A stretch of DNA of 28,928 nucleotides from Sysuimicrobium calidum (lineage in GTDB: Bacteria; Sysuimicrobiota; Sysuimicrobiia; Sysuimicrobiales; Sysuimicrobiaceae): assembly GCA_031459935.1 (NCBI GenBank), contig JAVKHN010000023.1:1-28928 (forward strand), in the 5' to 3' direction. Made by a program: the position numbers and the translations under genes. The notes beneath the pieces were generated by a model. That model worked only from the letters and a program-made list of their open reading frames with translations. It did no database searches and was not told where the DNA came from. Within the stretch, counting starts at the first letter, position 1. Each line of letters begins with the position of its first letter. This document shows, in pieces, positions 7,662-16,523 of this stretch.

Positions 7662-9317
7662 CTACTTCGGAGCCCCCGAAAAGCGGCGTTGTTGGGCCCG
7701 GAACAACGCCTCCACCTCCGCGAGGGTACTCGCTTCCTGCGGGGATTTATCGGGCCTGAGGCGCTTGATCCGGGGGAACCGGAGGGCGTATCCGGAGTCG
7801 TGGCGATCGCTCCGGGTGACCGCATCGAAGGCCACCTCCAGGACGATGCGGGGCTCCACCAGCTTCAGGCGGCCGCAGTCGCGGAGGGTGTGGGCCTCGA
7901 ACCACCGGGTGAGCTCCGCGATCTCCCGGTCCGTGAGGCCGGAGTACGCCTTGCCCACCACGCGGAGCGCAGCCCCGTCCCGCACCGCGAAGGTGTAGTC
8001 GCTCAGCACACCCGCGCGCTTGCCGTGCCCCCGCTCCACCGCCACCACCACCACGTCCAGGGTGGCCATCTCCTCCTTCAGCTTCAGCCACAGCCGTCCC
8101 CGGCGGCCCGGCCGGTAGGGGGCATCCACGCGCTTCAAGACCAGACCCTCGTTCCCCCGCTCCCGGGCCTCGCGGAATCTGCACACGATGGCCTCCACCT
8201 CCCTCACCTCCTCCGCCCGGGCGAGCCGCACCCGATCCGTGAACCGGAGGGCGCTCAGGGCCTTCCGCCGTTCCCGCAGCGGCGCATCGAGGAGATCCTC
8301 ATCCCCCAGCCGCAGCAGGTCAAAGAGCATGAGCACCACGGGAACCCGGTGTACGAGGTCGGCCGGATCCTGCCTCCGCAGCCGGCGCTGGAGGGCCTGG
8401 AAGGGAAGGGCCCGTTCCTCCCGCCAGGCCACAAGCTCCCCGTCCGCCACGTAGGTCTCCGCCAGCGCCCTTAGATCCGGCACGAGCTCCGGGAAACTCC
8501 CGGTGATGTCGTCCAGGGTGCGGGAGTAGAGGGCGACGCGGTCTCCGGCACGGTGCACCTGCACCCGGATGCCGTCGTACTTGTCCTCCGCAAGCCACTC
8601 GGGCGCTTCCGCAAACGCCTCCTCCGGGGCAAAGATCGGTTCCGCCAGCATGAACCGGAAGGGCCGGAAGAGCCCCAGCCGCGCACCGGAGAGCGAACCG
8701 GCCCGGGCAAGGACCGCCACCTCCCCGGGGTCCGCCTGCAACAGCATCGCGCGCCGCACGTCCGACGGGCAAACCCCGAAGGCCTCCGCTATGGCTTCCT
8801 CCAGCAGTCCCTCCCGCAGCCCGATCCGGATCTCGCCCGTGAGGATCCGCACCAGGTACTTGGCCTCCAGCGGCGAGGCGGCCGCCAGGAGGTGGCGCAG
8901 GATGCGGAGCCTCGCCTCCCGCGCGCCCTTTCCAGCCATCTCCGCAGCCTGGGCCAGAGCCCGCGCCACGTCCTCGAGCGTGAGGGAAGAGGAGAAGAGG
9001 GAGAGGGATCTCCGTGAGGCGAGCAGCTCCTGGGCCACGTCCCCCAGATCTCCCCACCGCAGGTAGGCCTCCTGGATCGTCCGGTCGTCTGCGCCTGCAA
9101 GCTCCTGCAGGACCCGGACGATGGCGGACCCGCCGAGGTTCCCGGTGCGGGGGTCCCCTACCGGGAACACCCTGCCCGAGAGGAACGTGCAAGCGCGGCG
9201 CAGGTCCTCGTCCGGGAGGGCCGCGAGGAACCGGCTGAGGAGGCGGATCTTCTCCCGGCGGGAGGCGACCCCGCGCACCGCCTCCAGGGTCTGTGCGAGG
9301 TCGCGCCACGTCGCCAT
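7662..9317 (-). CDS. lig: ATP-dependent DNA ligase (archaeal/eukaryotic type)
   Basis: Seals nicks in duplex DNA using ATP. The product is 551 residues, similar in length to archaeal replicative ligases. An N-terminal helical DNA-binding domain (about 1-210) is followed by the adenylation domain with EDKYDGIRVQVH, where K246 is the AMP-accepting lysine. Then come YSRTLDDITG, VLMLFDLL, EGLVLKR and WLKLK (motifs III-V), and an OB domain ending in FPRIKRLRPDKSP. The last motif (RFPRI...R.DK) is typical of the replicative archaeal type rather than the short bacterial LigD/LigB types. ATG at 9317 lies one base after the nagA stop. Whether an NAD-dependent LigA also exists cannot be seen here. Transfer from archaea is possible; base composition looks like the neighbours. 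Confidence 0.96.
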   Translation of the reverse strand: MATWRDLAQTLEAVRGVASRREKIRLLSRFLAALPDEDLRRACTFLSGRVFPVGDPRTGNLGGSAIVRVLQELAGADDRTIQEAYLRWGDLGDVAQELLASRRSLSLFSSSLTLEDVARALAQAAEMAGKGAREARLRILRHLLAAASPLEAKYLVRILTGEIRIGLREGLLEEAIAEAFGVCPSDVRRAMLLQADPGEVAVLARAGSLSGARLGLFRPFRFMLAEPIFAPEEAFAEAPEWLAEDKYDGIRVQVHRAGDRVALYSRTLDDITGSFPELVPDLRALAETYVADGELVAWREERALPFQALQRRLRRQDPADLVHRVPVVLMLFDLLRLGDEDLLDAPLRERRKALSALRFTDRVRLARAEEVREVEAIVCRFREARERGNEGLVLKRVDAPYRPGRRGRLWLKLKEEMATLDVVVVAVERGHGKRAGVLSDYTFAVRDGAALRVVGKAYSGLTDREIAELTRWFEAHTLRDCGRLKLVEPRIVLEVAFDAVTRSDRHDSGYALRFPRIKRLRPDKSPQEASTLAEVEALFRAQQRRFSGAPK

Positions 9318-9318
9318 C

Positions 9319-10449
9319 TCACGCCACCGCCTCGTGGACGACCGCTCCCCCCACCAGGGTGAGGACCGCCCGGAAATCCTCGTCCAGCACGCACAGGTCC
9401 GCCCGCATCCCCGGCGCGATGGCTCCCCGATCCGCAAGGCCCAGCAGCCGTGCCGGGATGGTGGCCGCGCTGCGCACCGCATCCGCGAGGGGAATTCCCC
9501 ACCGCACGAGGTTGGCGATCCCCTGATCCATCCGCAGGCTGCTTCCGGCCAGCTTTCCGTCCGGCAGACGGGGAACGCCGTCCGCTCCCACGGAGACCTC
9601 CCGGCCGCCGAGGGTGTACGTACCGGGGGGCATGCCCGCGGCCGCGCAGGCGTCCGTGGTGAGGACGACACGATCCGGTCCCACCAGCCGGTACACCAGC
9701 CGGATCACCGCGGGGTGGACGTGCACGCCGTCCGGGATGAGGCCCACCAGGCACCGGGGATCCTCCAGGGCCGCGCCCACGACTCCCGGCTCCCGGTGGT
9801 GCAGGCCCCGCATGGCGTTGAAGAGGTGCGTGGCCATGCGGGCCTGAGCCAGGGCCCGGCGGGCCTCCTCGTAGGTGGCGTCCGTGTGGCCGATGGCCAC
9901 CACGACCCCTTCCTGAACCAGCCACCGGATCAGGGCCTCCACACCCGGGAGCTCCGGGGCCAGGGTGCACATCTGCAGGTCCGGGAGGGCGTCCGCGATC
10001 AACCGCCAGACCTCCGGATCGTCCGGAGCTCGCAGGTGACGGGGGTCGTGGGCCCCGCAGCGGGCAGGATTGAGCACCGGGCCTTCCAGGTGGACGCCCA
10101 GGAGCACGGCCCCTATCGGTCGCGCGCGGCGCAGCGTCCGCAGGGCGCCGTGCAGCCGATCCATCGGGGCGCTCACCAGGGTCGCGAGGAACCCCGTGGT
10201 CCCCGTGGCGGCGAGGCGGCGGGACAGCTCCTCCACTTGGGCTTCGTCTGCGGTGAGGAGATCCACCCCGAAGCTGCCGACGAGCTGGAGGTCCACGAAC
10301 CCGGGGACGAGGGTCCCCGTGGGGAAGATCCGGTCCGCATCCGGTGGAATCCCCTCCCCCACCGCCGCGATGAGCCCGGATTGGACCACCACGTGGCCGG
10401 GAGCGAACTCCCCTGCAGCCCCGATGACGCGACCCGCCGCCAGGATCAT
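9319..10449 (-). CDS. nagA: N-acetylglucosamine-6-phosphate deacetylase
   Basis: Hydrolyses GlcNAc-6-phosphate to glucosamine-6-phosphate and acetate, linking wall recycling to the amino-sugar pool. 376 residues, amidohydrolase fold. Seen: PGFVDLQLVGSFGVD, HLEGPVLNPARCGAHDP with the metal-binding Glu, IGHTDA and THLFNAM with metal-binding His residues, and TTDACAAAG with the catalytic Asp. The first metal motif is DLQL rather than HxH, as in E. coli NagA, which suggests a single-metal enzyme. ATG at 10449 overlaps nagZ as ATGA. Its product is the ligand of the glmS ribozyme upstream in the same gene run, so NagA activity could feed back on glmS expression (inference). Confidence 0.95.
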   Translation of the reverse strand: MILAAGRVIGAAGEFAPGHVVVQSGLIAAVGEGIPPDADRIFPTGTLVPGFVDLQLVGSFGVDLLTADEAQVEELSRRLAATGTTGFLATLVSAPMDRLHGALRTLRRARPIGAVLLGVHLEGPVLNPARCGAHDPRHLRAPDDPEVWRLIADALPDLQMCTLAPELPGVEALIRWLVQEGVVVAIGHTDATYEEARRALAQARMATHLFNAMRGLHHREPGVVGAALEDPRCLVGLIPDGVHVHPAVIRLVYRLVGPDRVVLTTDACAAAGMPPGTYTLGGREVSVGADGVPRLPDGKLAGSSLRMDQGIANLVRWGIPLADAVRSAATIPARLLGLADRGAIAPGMRADLCVLDEDFRAVLTLVGGAVVHEAVA

Positions 10450-11939
10450 GGGACGGCTCCGGGAACGGTGACCGGAAGCCGTCCGGTGGGGCTCAGGCGC
10501 CCCACAAGCGCCCAGGCCGCAGCTCTCAGGCTTGCGGGATCCGGTCCGTAGGCCACGAGATAACTGTGGACTTCGGGAAAGGCCGCGAGCTCGTACGGAG
10601 CCCCCGCCCCCACCACCACGAGCCGGTCCCGGTAGCGCGCCCACAGCTTCCGCACGGTGTCGGTATACGCCGTCTCCCTCCACCCCGGGGTGAGGACCAC
10701 CAGGGTCTCCCACACCTCCGGCTCCATCTCTCCAGCGGACGGGACCACCTCCACCCTGGGCAGATGGGCACGGAGCTCCCCGACAAAGACCTCCCGAGCT
10801 GTCTCACCCAGGCCCAGGGAGAGGACGGCGGCTGGACCCGGGGGGAGCGGGACCCGGCCCGCGCGGACGAGGGTCACACCCCGCCGCGCGAGGTGCAGCG
10901 CCGAGCGCCGCAACTCAGCCAGGGACGGAGGTTCCGGTGGAGGCGGCACCGCGTACCGATCCTTGAGACGGCACAGGCGCCGCATGCTGCCGTCTAGATC
11001 CGCGGGCGCAAGACGACCATCCCGGGCGGCTTCCCGCGCCGCCTCGATCCCGGCCCACTGCTCCTCCGGGCTTCCCAGATTCAGGACCACATCGGCTCCC
11101 GCCCGAAGGCTGTGCACCACTGCCTCCGCCCGGTTCCACCGCCTGCGCACGGCCCCCATGCCCAGGGCGTCCGTGAACACGGCGCCCTCGAATCCCATCT
11201 CCCCTCGCAGCAGATCCCGCAGGATGCGGCTGGAGAAAGTGGCGGGAAGGTCCGGATCGAGGGCGGGGTAAAGGACGTGGGCGGTCATGAGGGCCTCTGC
11301 CCCAGCCTCCAGGGAGGCCCGGAAGGGCGCGAGCTCGACCCGTTCCAGCTCTGCCCTCTCCTTGCGTACCACGGGGAGGTCGAGGTGAGAGTCCACCCCG
11401 GTGTCGCCGTGCCCGGGGAAGTGCTTCACGATCCCGAGGACCCCGCAGGATCGAAGACCCCGCAGGTAGGCGCACCCCAGCCGCGCCACGGCCCGGGGAT
11501 CCTCCCCGAAGGATCGGGGGCCGATCACAGGATTCCGCGGATTCGTGTTCACGTCCAGCACGGGAGCATGGTTGGCGTTGACCCCCAGCCACCGGAGCAC
11601 AGATCCCGTGATGCGCCCTGCCTTGTACGCATCGGCCTCCTCCCCAGAGGCGCCGAGCGCCATGGGGGAGGGACAGAGGGGAACGTCCCGGAGAGCGTTC
11701 ACCCACCCGCCTTCCTGGTCCACGGTGATCCACAGGGGCGGGAGGGAGGCCTCCCGGGCAAGCCGCTGCAGGTCCGCCACGAGCGTTCTCACCTGCTCGG
11801 GGGAGGTCACGTTTTTGGGAAAGAGGATCACCCCACCCACCCGTCCCTCCCGTACGAGGCGCTCTACCTCCGGGCCCAGCTCTGTACCCGGGAAGTCCAC
11901 CACGAACCGCTGGCCCACGAGGTCGTGGAGGGAATCCAT
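10446..11939 (-). CDS. nagZ: Beta-N-acetylhexosaminidase NagZ-like (GH3) with C-terminal domain
   Basis: Removes terminal GlcNAc from muropeptides. 497 residues; the GH3 TIM barrel occupies roughly 1-335. Seen: VGGVILFPKNV, VDQEGGWV, RSFGEDP, the His/Asp loop KHFPGHGDTGVDSH and the nucleophile Asp in VFTDALGMGAV. The KHFPGHGDT loop marks the NagZ clade. A further ~150-residue alpha/beta domain follows, as in Gram-positive two-domain enzymes. No lipoprotein signal is seen, so a cytoplasmic location is possible. ATG at 11939 follows the pxpBC stop by four bases; a TTG at 11957 is less likely. Upstream Shine-Dalgarno is weak. Operon partner of nagA. Confidence 0.93.
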   Translation of the reverse strand: MDSLHDLVGQRFVVDFPGTELGPEVERLVREGRVGGVILFPKNVTSPEQVRTLVADLQRLAREASLPPLWITVDQEGGWVNALRDVPLCPSPMALGASGEEADAYKAGRITGSVLRWLGVNANHAPVLDVNTNPRNPVIGPRSFGEDPRAVARLGCAYLRGLRSCGVLGIVKHFPGHGDTGVDSHLDLPVVRKERAELERVELAPFRASLEAGAEALMTAHVLYPALDPDLPATFSSRILRDLLRGEMGFEGAVFTDALGMGAVRRRWNRAEAVVHSLRAGADVVLNLGSPEEQWAGIEAAREAARDGRLAPADLDGSMRRLCRLKDRYAVPPPPEPPSLAELRRSALHLARRGVTLVRAGRVPLPPGPAAVLSLGLGETAREVFVGELRAHLPRVEVVPSAGEMEPEVWETLVVLTPGWRETAYTDTVRKLWARYRDRLVVVGAGAPYELAAFPEVHSYLVAYGPDPASLRAAAWALVGRLSPTGRLPVTVPGAVP

Positions 11940-11943
11940 GGTC

Positions 11944-13470
11944 CTAGCCCGCAGCAAACCGCACCACTTGCCCGGGCCCGCACTGCGCGAACCGCCCCAG
12001 CTCCTCCTCCGGGATCACCGCGAGTACGGGATACCCACCCGTCGTAGGACCGTCCCGCATCAAGACGATGGGCTGCCCATCCGGAGGGACCTGCACGGCG
12101 CCCGGGATCATGCCCTGGGAGAGGATCTCGCCGGAGCCTGCGTGGGGAACGCGGGGACCCTCGAGGCGATAGCCAGAGCGGTCGCTCTGCGCACTCACCG
12201 TGTAGGTGGAGGCCACGAACCGCTCGAAGGCACCGGGCGCGAAGGCCCCGAGGTGCGGGCCCGGAAGGACCCGGACGGGGCCCGTTCCCGGCTCATGAGA
12301 AGGAAGCGTCCCTACCCCCATCCCGTGGCTCACGGAGAGCACATCCCCGGTCCGGAGGGGCCGGCCCTCCAGCCCTCCCAGGCGAGCTCGGACATGGGTG
12401 CTGCGGCTTGCGAGGACAGCGGGGACCTGAAGCCCGCCGCCAACCGCGAGGTAGGCCCACATGCCGTGCCTGCGGCCCCGAAATCGGACCACCTCGCCCC
12501 GCCGCCACCGCACGGGCCGGTGCAGGGAGACCGGTCTCCCTGCCAGCTCCGGGGCGAAGTCCGCTCCCGCCACCGCCATCACGAGGTCCACGAGCGCCAG
12601 TAGGACCGGCGCGGGCCAGGTGAATTCCAGGCCCGCAGACTCCGGCGGGTTCCCCACGCACTCGTTGGCGAGCCTCAGGGCCTCCGGATCCATGGCGCCC
12701 GAAGGCGGAACCCCGTAGCGCCGGTACCCGTAGCGTCCCAGGTCCTGCACCGTGGTGCACAGCCCACCCCGGAGTACCGCGATGGCAGGCCGTCCCTCCT
12801 GCGGGGGCAGGGGGGAAGGAGGGGGTTCATGGAACTCCTCCGGAGGGATCGAGCAGAACCGCACCCGATCCCCCACCTCTAGGAGCGCGGGGGGGGACCG
12901 GGTGGGATCGAAGATCAACAGGGGCGTGCGCCCGAGGAGGTTCCACCCTCCCGCCGTGGGCGCGGGGTAGATCCCCGTGAGGCGGCCCGCGACCCCTACG
13001 GATCCCGTGGGGACCACGGTTCGGGGTCGCGGAAGCCGGGGCGCTGCAATACGGTCGGGCACGGTCGCCATGTACGGGAATCCGGGAGCAAACCCCAGCA
13101 TGTACACCAGGTACTCCGCGCCGGAGTGGAGTTCAACCACCTCCTCAGGAGACACACCCGCCCACGCGGCCACCCGATCGAGGTCCGGCCCATGGACCCC
13201 TCCGTACGCGACGGGGATCTCGTGGACCCTGCCGTGCGCGAGGGGTTCCGGTTCCCCGGACTGCCCTGCGAGGGCTTTTTCGACGGCACGCACGTCCGCC
13301 GGCCCTTCCAGGATGGCAAGGACCGAGCCGTAGGCGGGGATCGTCTCCCTCACCTCCGGGAGCTGGCGGAGGACCCGGTCCACGCTCAGCACCCGCGACA
13401 GCATCCGGGGGGAGACTTCCTCTCCCAGCTCCACCAGTACCGCGCACCGGCCGAAGGGGAACAGGCGCAT
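11944..13470 (-). CDS. 5-oxoprolinase PxpB-PxpC fusion (KipI-KipA type)
   Basis: Single 508-residue protein joining two subunits that are usually separate. Residues 1-~215 are PxpB/KipI-like: MRLFPFGRCAVLVELGEEV, YMLGFAPGFPYMATVP, TVVPTGSVGVAGRLTGIYP and GGWNLLGRTPLLIFDP. Residues ~230-508 are PxpC/KipA-like (biotin-dependent carboxylase homologue): VLRGGLCTTVQDLGRYGYR, GVPPSGAMD, RSGYRLEGPRV, SQGMIPGAVQVPPDGQPIVL and GGYPVLAVI. With PxpA these perform ATP-dependent opening of 5-oxoproline to glutamate. No pxpA is next to it or elsewhere in the window. The start at ATG 13470 follows alr as TAGCCATG; a longer frame to 13539 overlaps alr and is rejected. The fusion is read as one continuous frame with no sign of a frameshift. 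Confidence 0.93.
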   Translation of the reverse strand: MRLFPFGRCAVLVELGEEVSPRMLSRVLSVDRVLRQLPEVRETIPAYGSVLAILEGPADVRAVEKALAGQSGEPEPLAHGRVHEIPVAYGGVHGPDLDRVAAWAGVSPEEVVELHSGAEYLVYMLGFAPGFPYMATVPDRIAAPRLPRPRTVVPTGSVGVAGRLTGIYPAPTAGGWNLLGRTPLLIFDPTRSPPALLEVGDRVRFCSIPPEEFHEPPPSPLPPQEGRPAIAVLRGGLCTTVQDLGRYGYRRYGVPPSGAMDPEALRLANECVGNPPESAGLEFTWPAPVLLALVDLVMAVAGADFAPELAGRPVSLHRPVRWRRGEVVRFRGRRHGMWAYLAVGGGLQVPAVLASRSTHVRARLGGLEGRPLRTGDVLSVSHGMGVGTLPSHEPGTGPVRVLPGPHLGAFAPGAFERFVASTYTVSAQSDRSGYRLEGPRVPHAGSGEILSQGMIPGAVQVPPDGQPIVLMRDGPTTGGYPVLAVIPEEELGRFAQCGPGQVVRFAAG

Positions 13471-13472
13471 GG

Positions 13473-14555
13473 CTAGCGGTAGGCCCTGGGGAGGCGCGGG
13501 GAAAGGCGAGAGACGATCTCGTGCGGGATCGTGCCGCACACCCTCGCCACCTCCTCCACGGGCACATGAGGTCCCAGCAGCTCCACCTCCTCCCCTTCCT
13601 CCACGGGGAGATCACCCACATCCAGCATGAGGGCGTCCATACACACCCGCCCTGCGTACGGCACCAGGGTTTCCCGGACAAAGGCCTTCCCGCGGCTGGA
13701 CAACGCCCGGGGAAGCCCATCCGCATACCCCACGGGCACCGTGACGATGGTGGTTTCGCGGGAGGTACGGTAGATCCCCCCGTACCCGACCCGGGTGCCC
13801 TCCGGAACCCGCCGCACCTGCACCACCTGGGCGACCAGGCGCAGTGCGGGCCGCAGCGCCGGGGTCTGCACGCCGGGGGAGAGGCCGTAGAGGGCGATTC
13901 CCACCCGCACCAGATCGTAGTGGGCATCCCGCAGGGCGAAGGTGGCGGCGCTGGCGGCCGCGTGCCGGAAGGGCACGCGGTGGCCTCTTGCCTCCAGCGC
14001 CGCTATCACCTCCTGGAACCGCCGCAGCTGGCCTCGTGCGAAAGCCAGATCCTCGTCCGCGGTGGCGAAGTGGGTATAGACTCCCTCCAGGTGCAGGCCG
14101 GGCGTGGAGGCGATGGCATCCGCCACGGGCAGGACCTCTTCGGGCGGGAATCCGAACCGCCGCATCCCCGTATCCACCTCGAGGTGGATCGCGAGGCCGA
14201 AGGCGGAGCGGGCCGCGGCCCGTCGCGCGGCAGCCAGGCTCCCCGGGGAGAAGACCGCAAAGGAGACCTGCTGCGGCGCGAGTTCCAGCATCTCCTCCGG
14301 CTCCGCGGGACCCAGTACCAGCACGGGGGCGGAGATCCCGGCCTCCCGCAGAGTTCTGGCTTCTGAGGGGAAAGCCACCCCCAGCCACGCCGCTCCGGCT
14401 TCCACCGCGGCCTTCGCGACGGGGAGCATTCCGTGTCCGTAGGCGTCCGCCTTCACCACGGCCATGAGCTGCGTGGACCGGCTCAGGACACCTCCCACCG
14501 TCACCACGTTGTGACGGATGGCACCCAGATCCACCTCAACCCGGGCAGGCCGCAT
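13473..14555 (-). CDS. alr: Alanine racemase
   Basis: PLP enzyme that makes D-alanine for peptidoglycan. 360 residues. PLP lysine K35 lies in VVKADAYGHG; HLEVDTGMRRFGF and GVYTHFATADE follow in the barrel; the second catalytic residue is the Tyr in RVGYGGIYRT, and the C-terminal domain has VGYADGLPR and GRVCMDALMLDVGD. ATG at 14555 lies within the end of the NnrE-NnrD gene (20-bp overlap), with no clear Shine-Dalgarno, so translational coupling is likely. The acpS-nnr-alr order is familiar from Gram-positive genomes. Confidence 0.97.
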   Translation of the reverse strand: MRPARVEVDLGAIRHNVVTVGGVLSRSTQLMAVVKADAYGHGMLPVAKAAVEAGAAWLGVAFPSEARTLREAGISAPVLVLGPAEPEEMLELAPQQVSFAVFSPGSLAAARRAAARSAFGLAIHLEVDTGMRRFGFPPEEVLPVADAIASTPGLHLEGVYTHFATADEDLAFARGQLRRFQEVIAALEARGHRVPFRHAAASAATFALRDAHYDLVRVGIALYGLSPGVQTPALRPALRLVAQVVQVRRVPEGTRVGYGGIYRTSRETTIVTVPVGYADGLPRALSSRGKAFVRETLVPYAGRVCMDALMLDVGDLPVEEGEEVELLGPHVPVEEVARVCGTIPHEIVSRLSPRLPRAYR

Positions 14556-16125
14556 GGAGGTAGGTCACGGGTTCGGGCATCGTCCCTTCCCGGATGCGGC
14601 GGATGACCAGGGGGATGGCGTCCGCCACCTCCCGGGCCAGCAGCCCCCGGTCGCCCAGGGAGGCCGCCACAAGGTCGCCTGCGGCTCCGTGCAGGAAGGC
14701 ACCCACCCAGGCGGCGTCGAACGGGCCAAGGCCCTGGCCGATGAGGGCCGCGATGATCCCCGTCAGCACATCGCCCATGCCGCCCGTGGCCATCCCGGGG
14801 TTTCCGGTGGGGATCACCACCAGCCGGCCGTTGGGGTCCGCCACCACCGTGCGGGCACCCTTGAGCACCGTCACGGCACCGGTGATCCGGGAGGTGGATT
14901 GAGCCGCGTGGATCCGTCCCCGCTGGATCTCCGCGGTGGAGACCCCCAGCAGACGGGCGAGCTCTCCCGGGTGCGGGGTGATGACCACGGGAGAACGGGC
15001 CTCCTGTAGGACCGCTGGGTGCCCCGCCAGCACGTTGATCCCGTCCGCATCCAGGACCACGGGACGGGGACTGGCGCGGATCACCTCCCGAACCAGATGC
15101 GGCACATCTCCCCGGGTTGTCATCCCCGGGCCGATCCCCACCACATCCGCCTCGCGGACGAGTTCCAGGATCGTCTCCAGGGAAGCGGCACAGAGGATCC
15201 CTCCCTCGTCCGGGAGCCCGAGGGGCATCGCTTCCAGCAGGGAGCTCGCCACTGCAGGATAGATGGATTCCGGAACCGCAAGCCGCACCAGACCTGCACC
15301 CGTGCGCAGGGCTCCCAAGGCCATGAGTCGCGGGGCGCCGCTGAACCAGCTGCTTCCCCCTACCAGCAGCACCCGGCCGTAGGTCCCCTTGTGGGTGTCG
15401 GGGGCCCGGGGTGGGAGGAAGGTGCGGACCTGCGCCACGGTGCTCAGCTCCGCGTGGATCCCGAGATCCTCCACCAGTGCCCGGGGAATGCCGAGATCCG
15501 CCACCACGACCCGGCCGCAGAAGTCCGCACCGGGGTGTACCATCATCCCCACCTTCGGGAATCCCATGGTGACCGTGAGGGTGGCCCGCACGCAGGGTCC
15601 CTCCACGCGGCCGGTATCCGCTTCCAGACCGGAGGGGACGTCCACGGACAGGATGGGAACCCGGGACTCGTTGAGGGCCTCGATGACCCGGGCCGCAAGC
15701 CCTACTGCAGGCCCGCGGAAGCCCGTACCGAAGATGGCGTCCACCACCAGCTGGTAACTGCTCACGGTGGCCCAAAGGGCCACATCCACCGGGCCCACCA
15801 CGTTGTCCACCTCGATCCCGGCCGCCCGGGCGGCCCGGAGGTTCGCCGCCGCGTCTCCGGAGAGGTCCTGATCTCGGGCCAGCAGCATCCCGCGTACGGG
15901 CACTCCCGCGTTCTGCAGGTGCCGGGCCGCGCACAGCCCGTCCCCGCCGTTGTTGCCCTTGCCGCACACCACCAGCACCCGGCCGCCGCCCCGCTCCCCG
16001 AGGAATTTATAAGCCACCTGGGCCACCGCACGGCCCGCGTGCTCCATGAGGACCGTGGTGGGGATCCCGATCTCCGCGGCGCGGCGCTCGATCGCGCGCA
16101 TCTGCTCCGAGGTCACGAGCTTCAT
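14536..16125 (-). CDS. nnr: Bifunctional NAD(P)H-hydrate epimerase / ADP-dependent dehydratase
   Basis: Repairs damaged NAD(P)H hydrates, which form faster at high temperature. 529 residues. The N-terminal YjeF_N/NnrE domain (about 1-215) has TSEQMRAIERRA, VVCGKGNNGGDGL and SVDVPSGLEADTG. The C-terminal NnrD domain (about 225-510, ribokinase-like) has GTYGRVLLVGGS, GIGPGM, VLDADGIN, ITPHPGELARLLG, VLKGARTVV and the catalytic-loop GNPGMATGGMGDVLTG. ATG at 16125 overlaps acpS as ATGA and has GGGGGAGGGGG upstream. A longer open frame to 16458 lies inside acpS and is rejected. Confidence 0.97.
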   Translation of the reverse strand: MKLVTSEQMRAIERRAAEIGIPTTVLMEHAGRAVAQVAYKFLGERGGGRVLVVCGKGNNGGDGLCAARHLQNAGVPVRGMLLARDQDLSGDAAANLRAARAAGIEVDNVVGPVDVALWATVSSYQLVVDAIFGTGFRGPAVGLAARVIEALNESRVPILSVDVPSGLEADTGRVEGPCVRATLTVTMGFPKVGMMVHPGADFCGRVVVADLGIPRALVEDLGIHAELSTVAQVRTFLPPRAPDTHKGTYGRVLLVGGSSWFSGAPRLMALGALRTGAGLVRLAVPESIYPAVASSLLEAMPLGLPDEGGILCAASLETILELVREADVVGIGPGMTTRGDVPHLVREVIRASPRPVVLDADGINVLAGHPAVLQEARSPVVITPHPGELARLLGVSTAEIQRGRIHAAQSTSRITGAVTVLKGARTVVADPNGRLVVIPTGNPGMATGGMGDVLTGIIAALIGQGLGPFDAAWVGAFLHGAAGDLVAASLGDRGLLAREVADAIPLVIRRIREGTMPEPVTYLHAACPG

Positions 16126-16523
16126 CGTACCCCCTCCCCCGGTCCCTCCCCTTCCGCGACCGCAAAGGCCGCGGCGTACTCCTGCCCGTGCGTCAGGGAG
16201 ACGTGGACCTCCCGGATCCCCCTCCGCCGTGCGACCCGGGCTGCCCGCCCCCAAAGCCGTACCCGGGGCCGGCCGGTGGAATCGTTGGTGATCTCGATCT
16301 CCTGCCAGCCCACCCCCTTGCGGCCGGTCCCCAGGGCCTTCATCACCGCCTCCTTCGCCGCGAACCGGGCGGCGAGCCGGAGAATCCGGTTGGGCCCCCC
16401 GCCCGCCCGCAGCCGTTCGGACTCGGTGAAGATGCGGGCCACGAACCGCTCTCCCCACCGCGCCAGGGCCCGCTGGATGCGGGGGACCTCCACCAAGTCC
16501 ACACCGATGCCGAGGATCCTCAT
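16122..16523 (-). CDS. acpS: Holo-[acyl-carrier-protein] synthase
   Basis: Transfers 4'-phosphopantetheine from CoA to acyl carrier protein. 133 residues, normal for AcpS. Seen: MRILGIGVDLVEVPRIQRAL with metal-binding D9, RFAAKEAVMKALGTG with the conserved Glu, and VHVSLTHGQEYAAAFAV near the end. ATG at 16523 overlaps the Trm112-like stop as ATGA; a much longer in-frame extension to 16790 runs through the Trm112-like gene and is rejected. Confidence 0.97.
   Translation of the reverse strand: MRILGIGVDLVEVPRIQRALARWGERFVARIFTESERLRAGGGPNRILRLAARFAAKEAVMKALGTGRKGVGWQEIEITNDSTGRPRVRLWGRAARVARRRGIREVHVSLTHGQEYAAAFAVAEGEGPGEGVR

Noticed and set aside
7637..7825. Extension of NfeD upstream to 7825
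   Set aside because: It lies inside the ligase gene and would bury the signal peptide that begins at the GTG at 7636.
9318..9671. N-terminal extension of the DNA ligase to 9671
   Set aside because: It overlaps nagA out of frame and has no ligase-like sequence; ATG at 9317 gives the normal family start.
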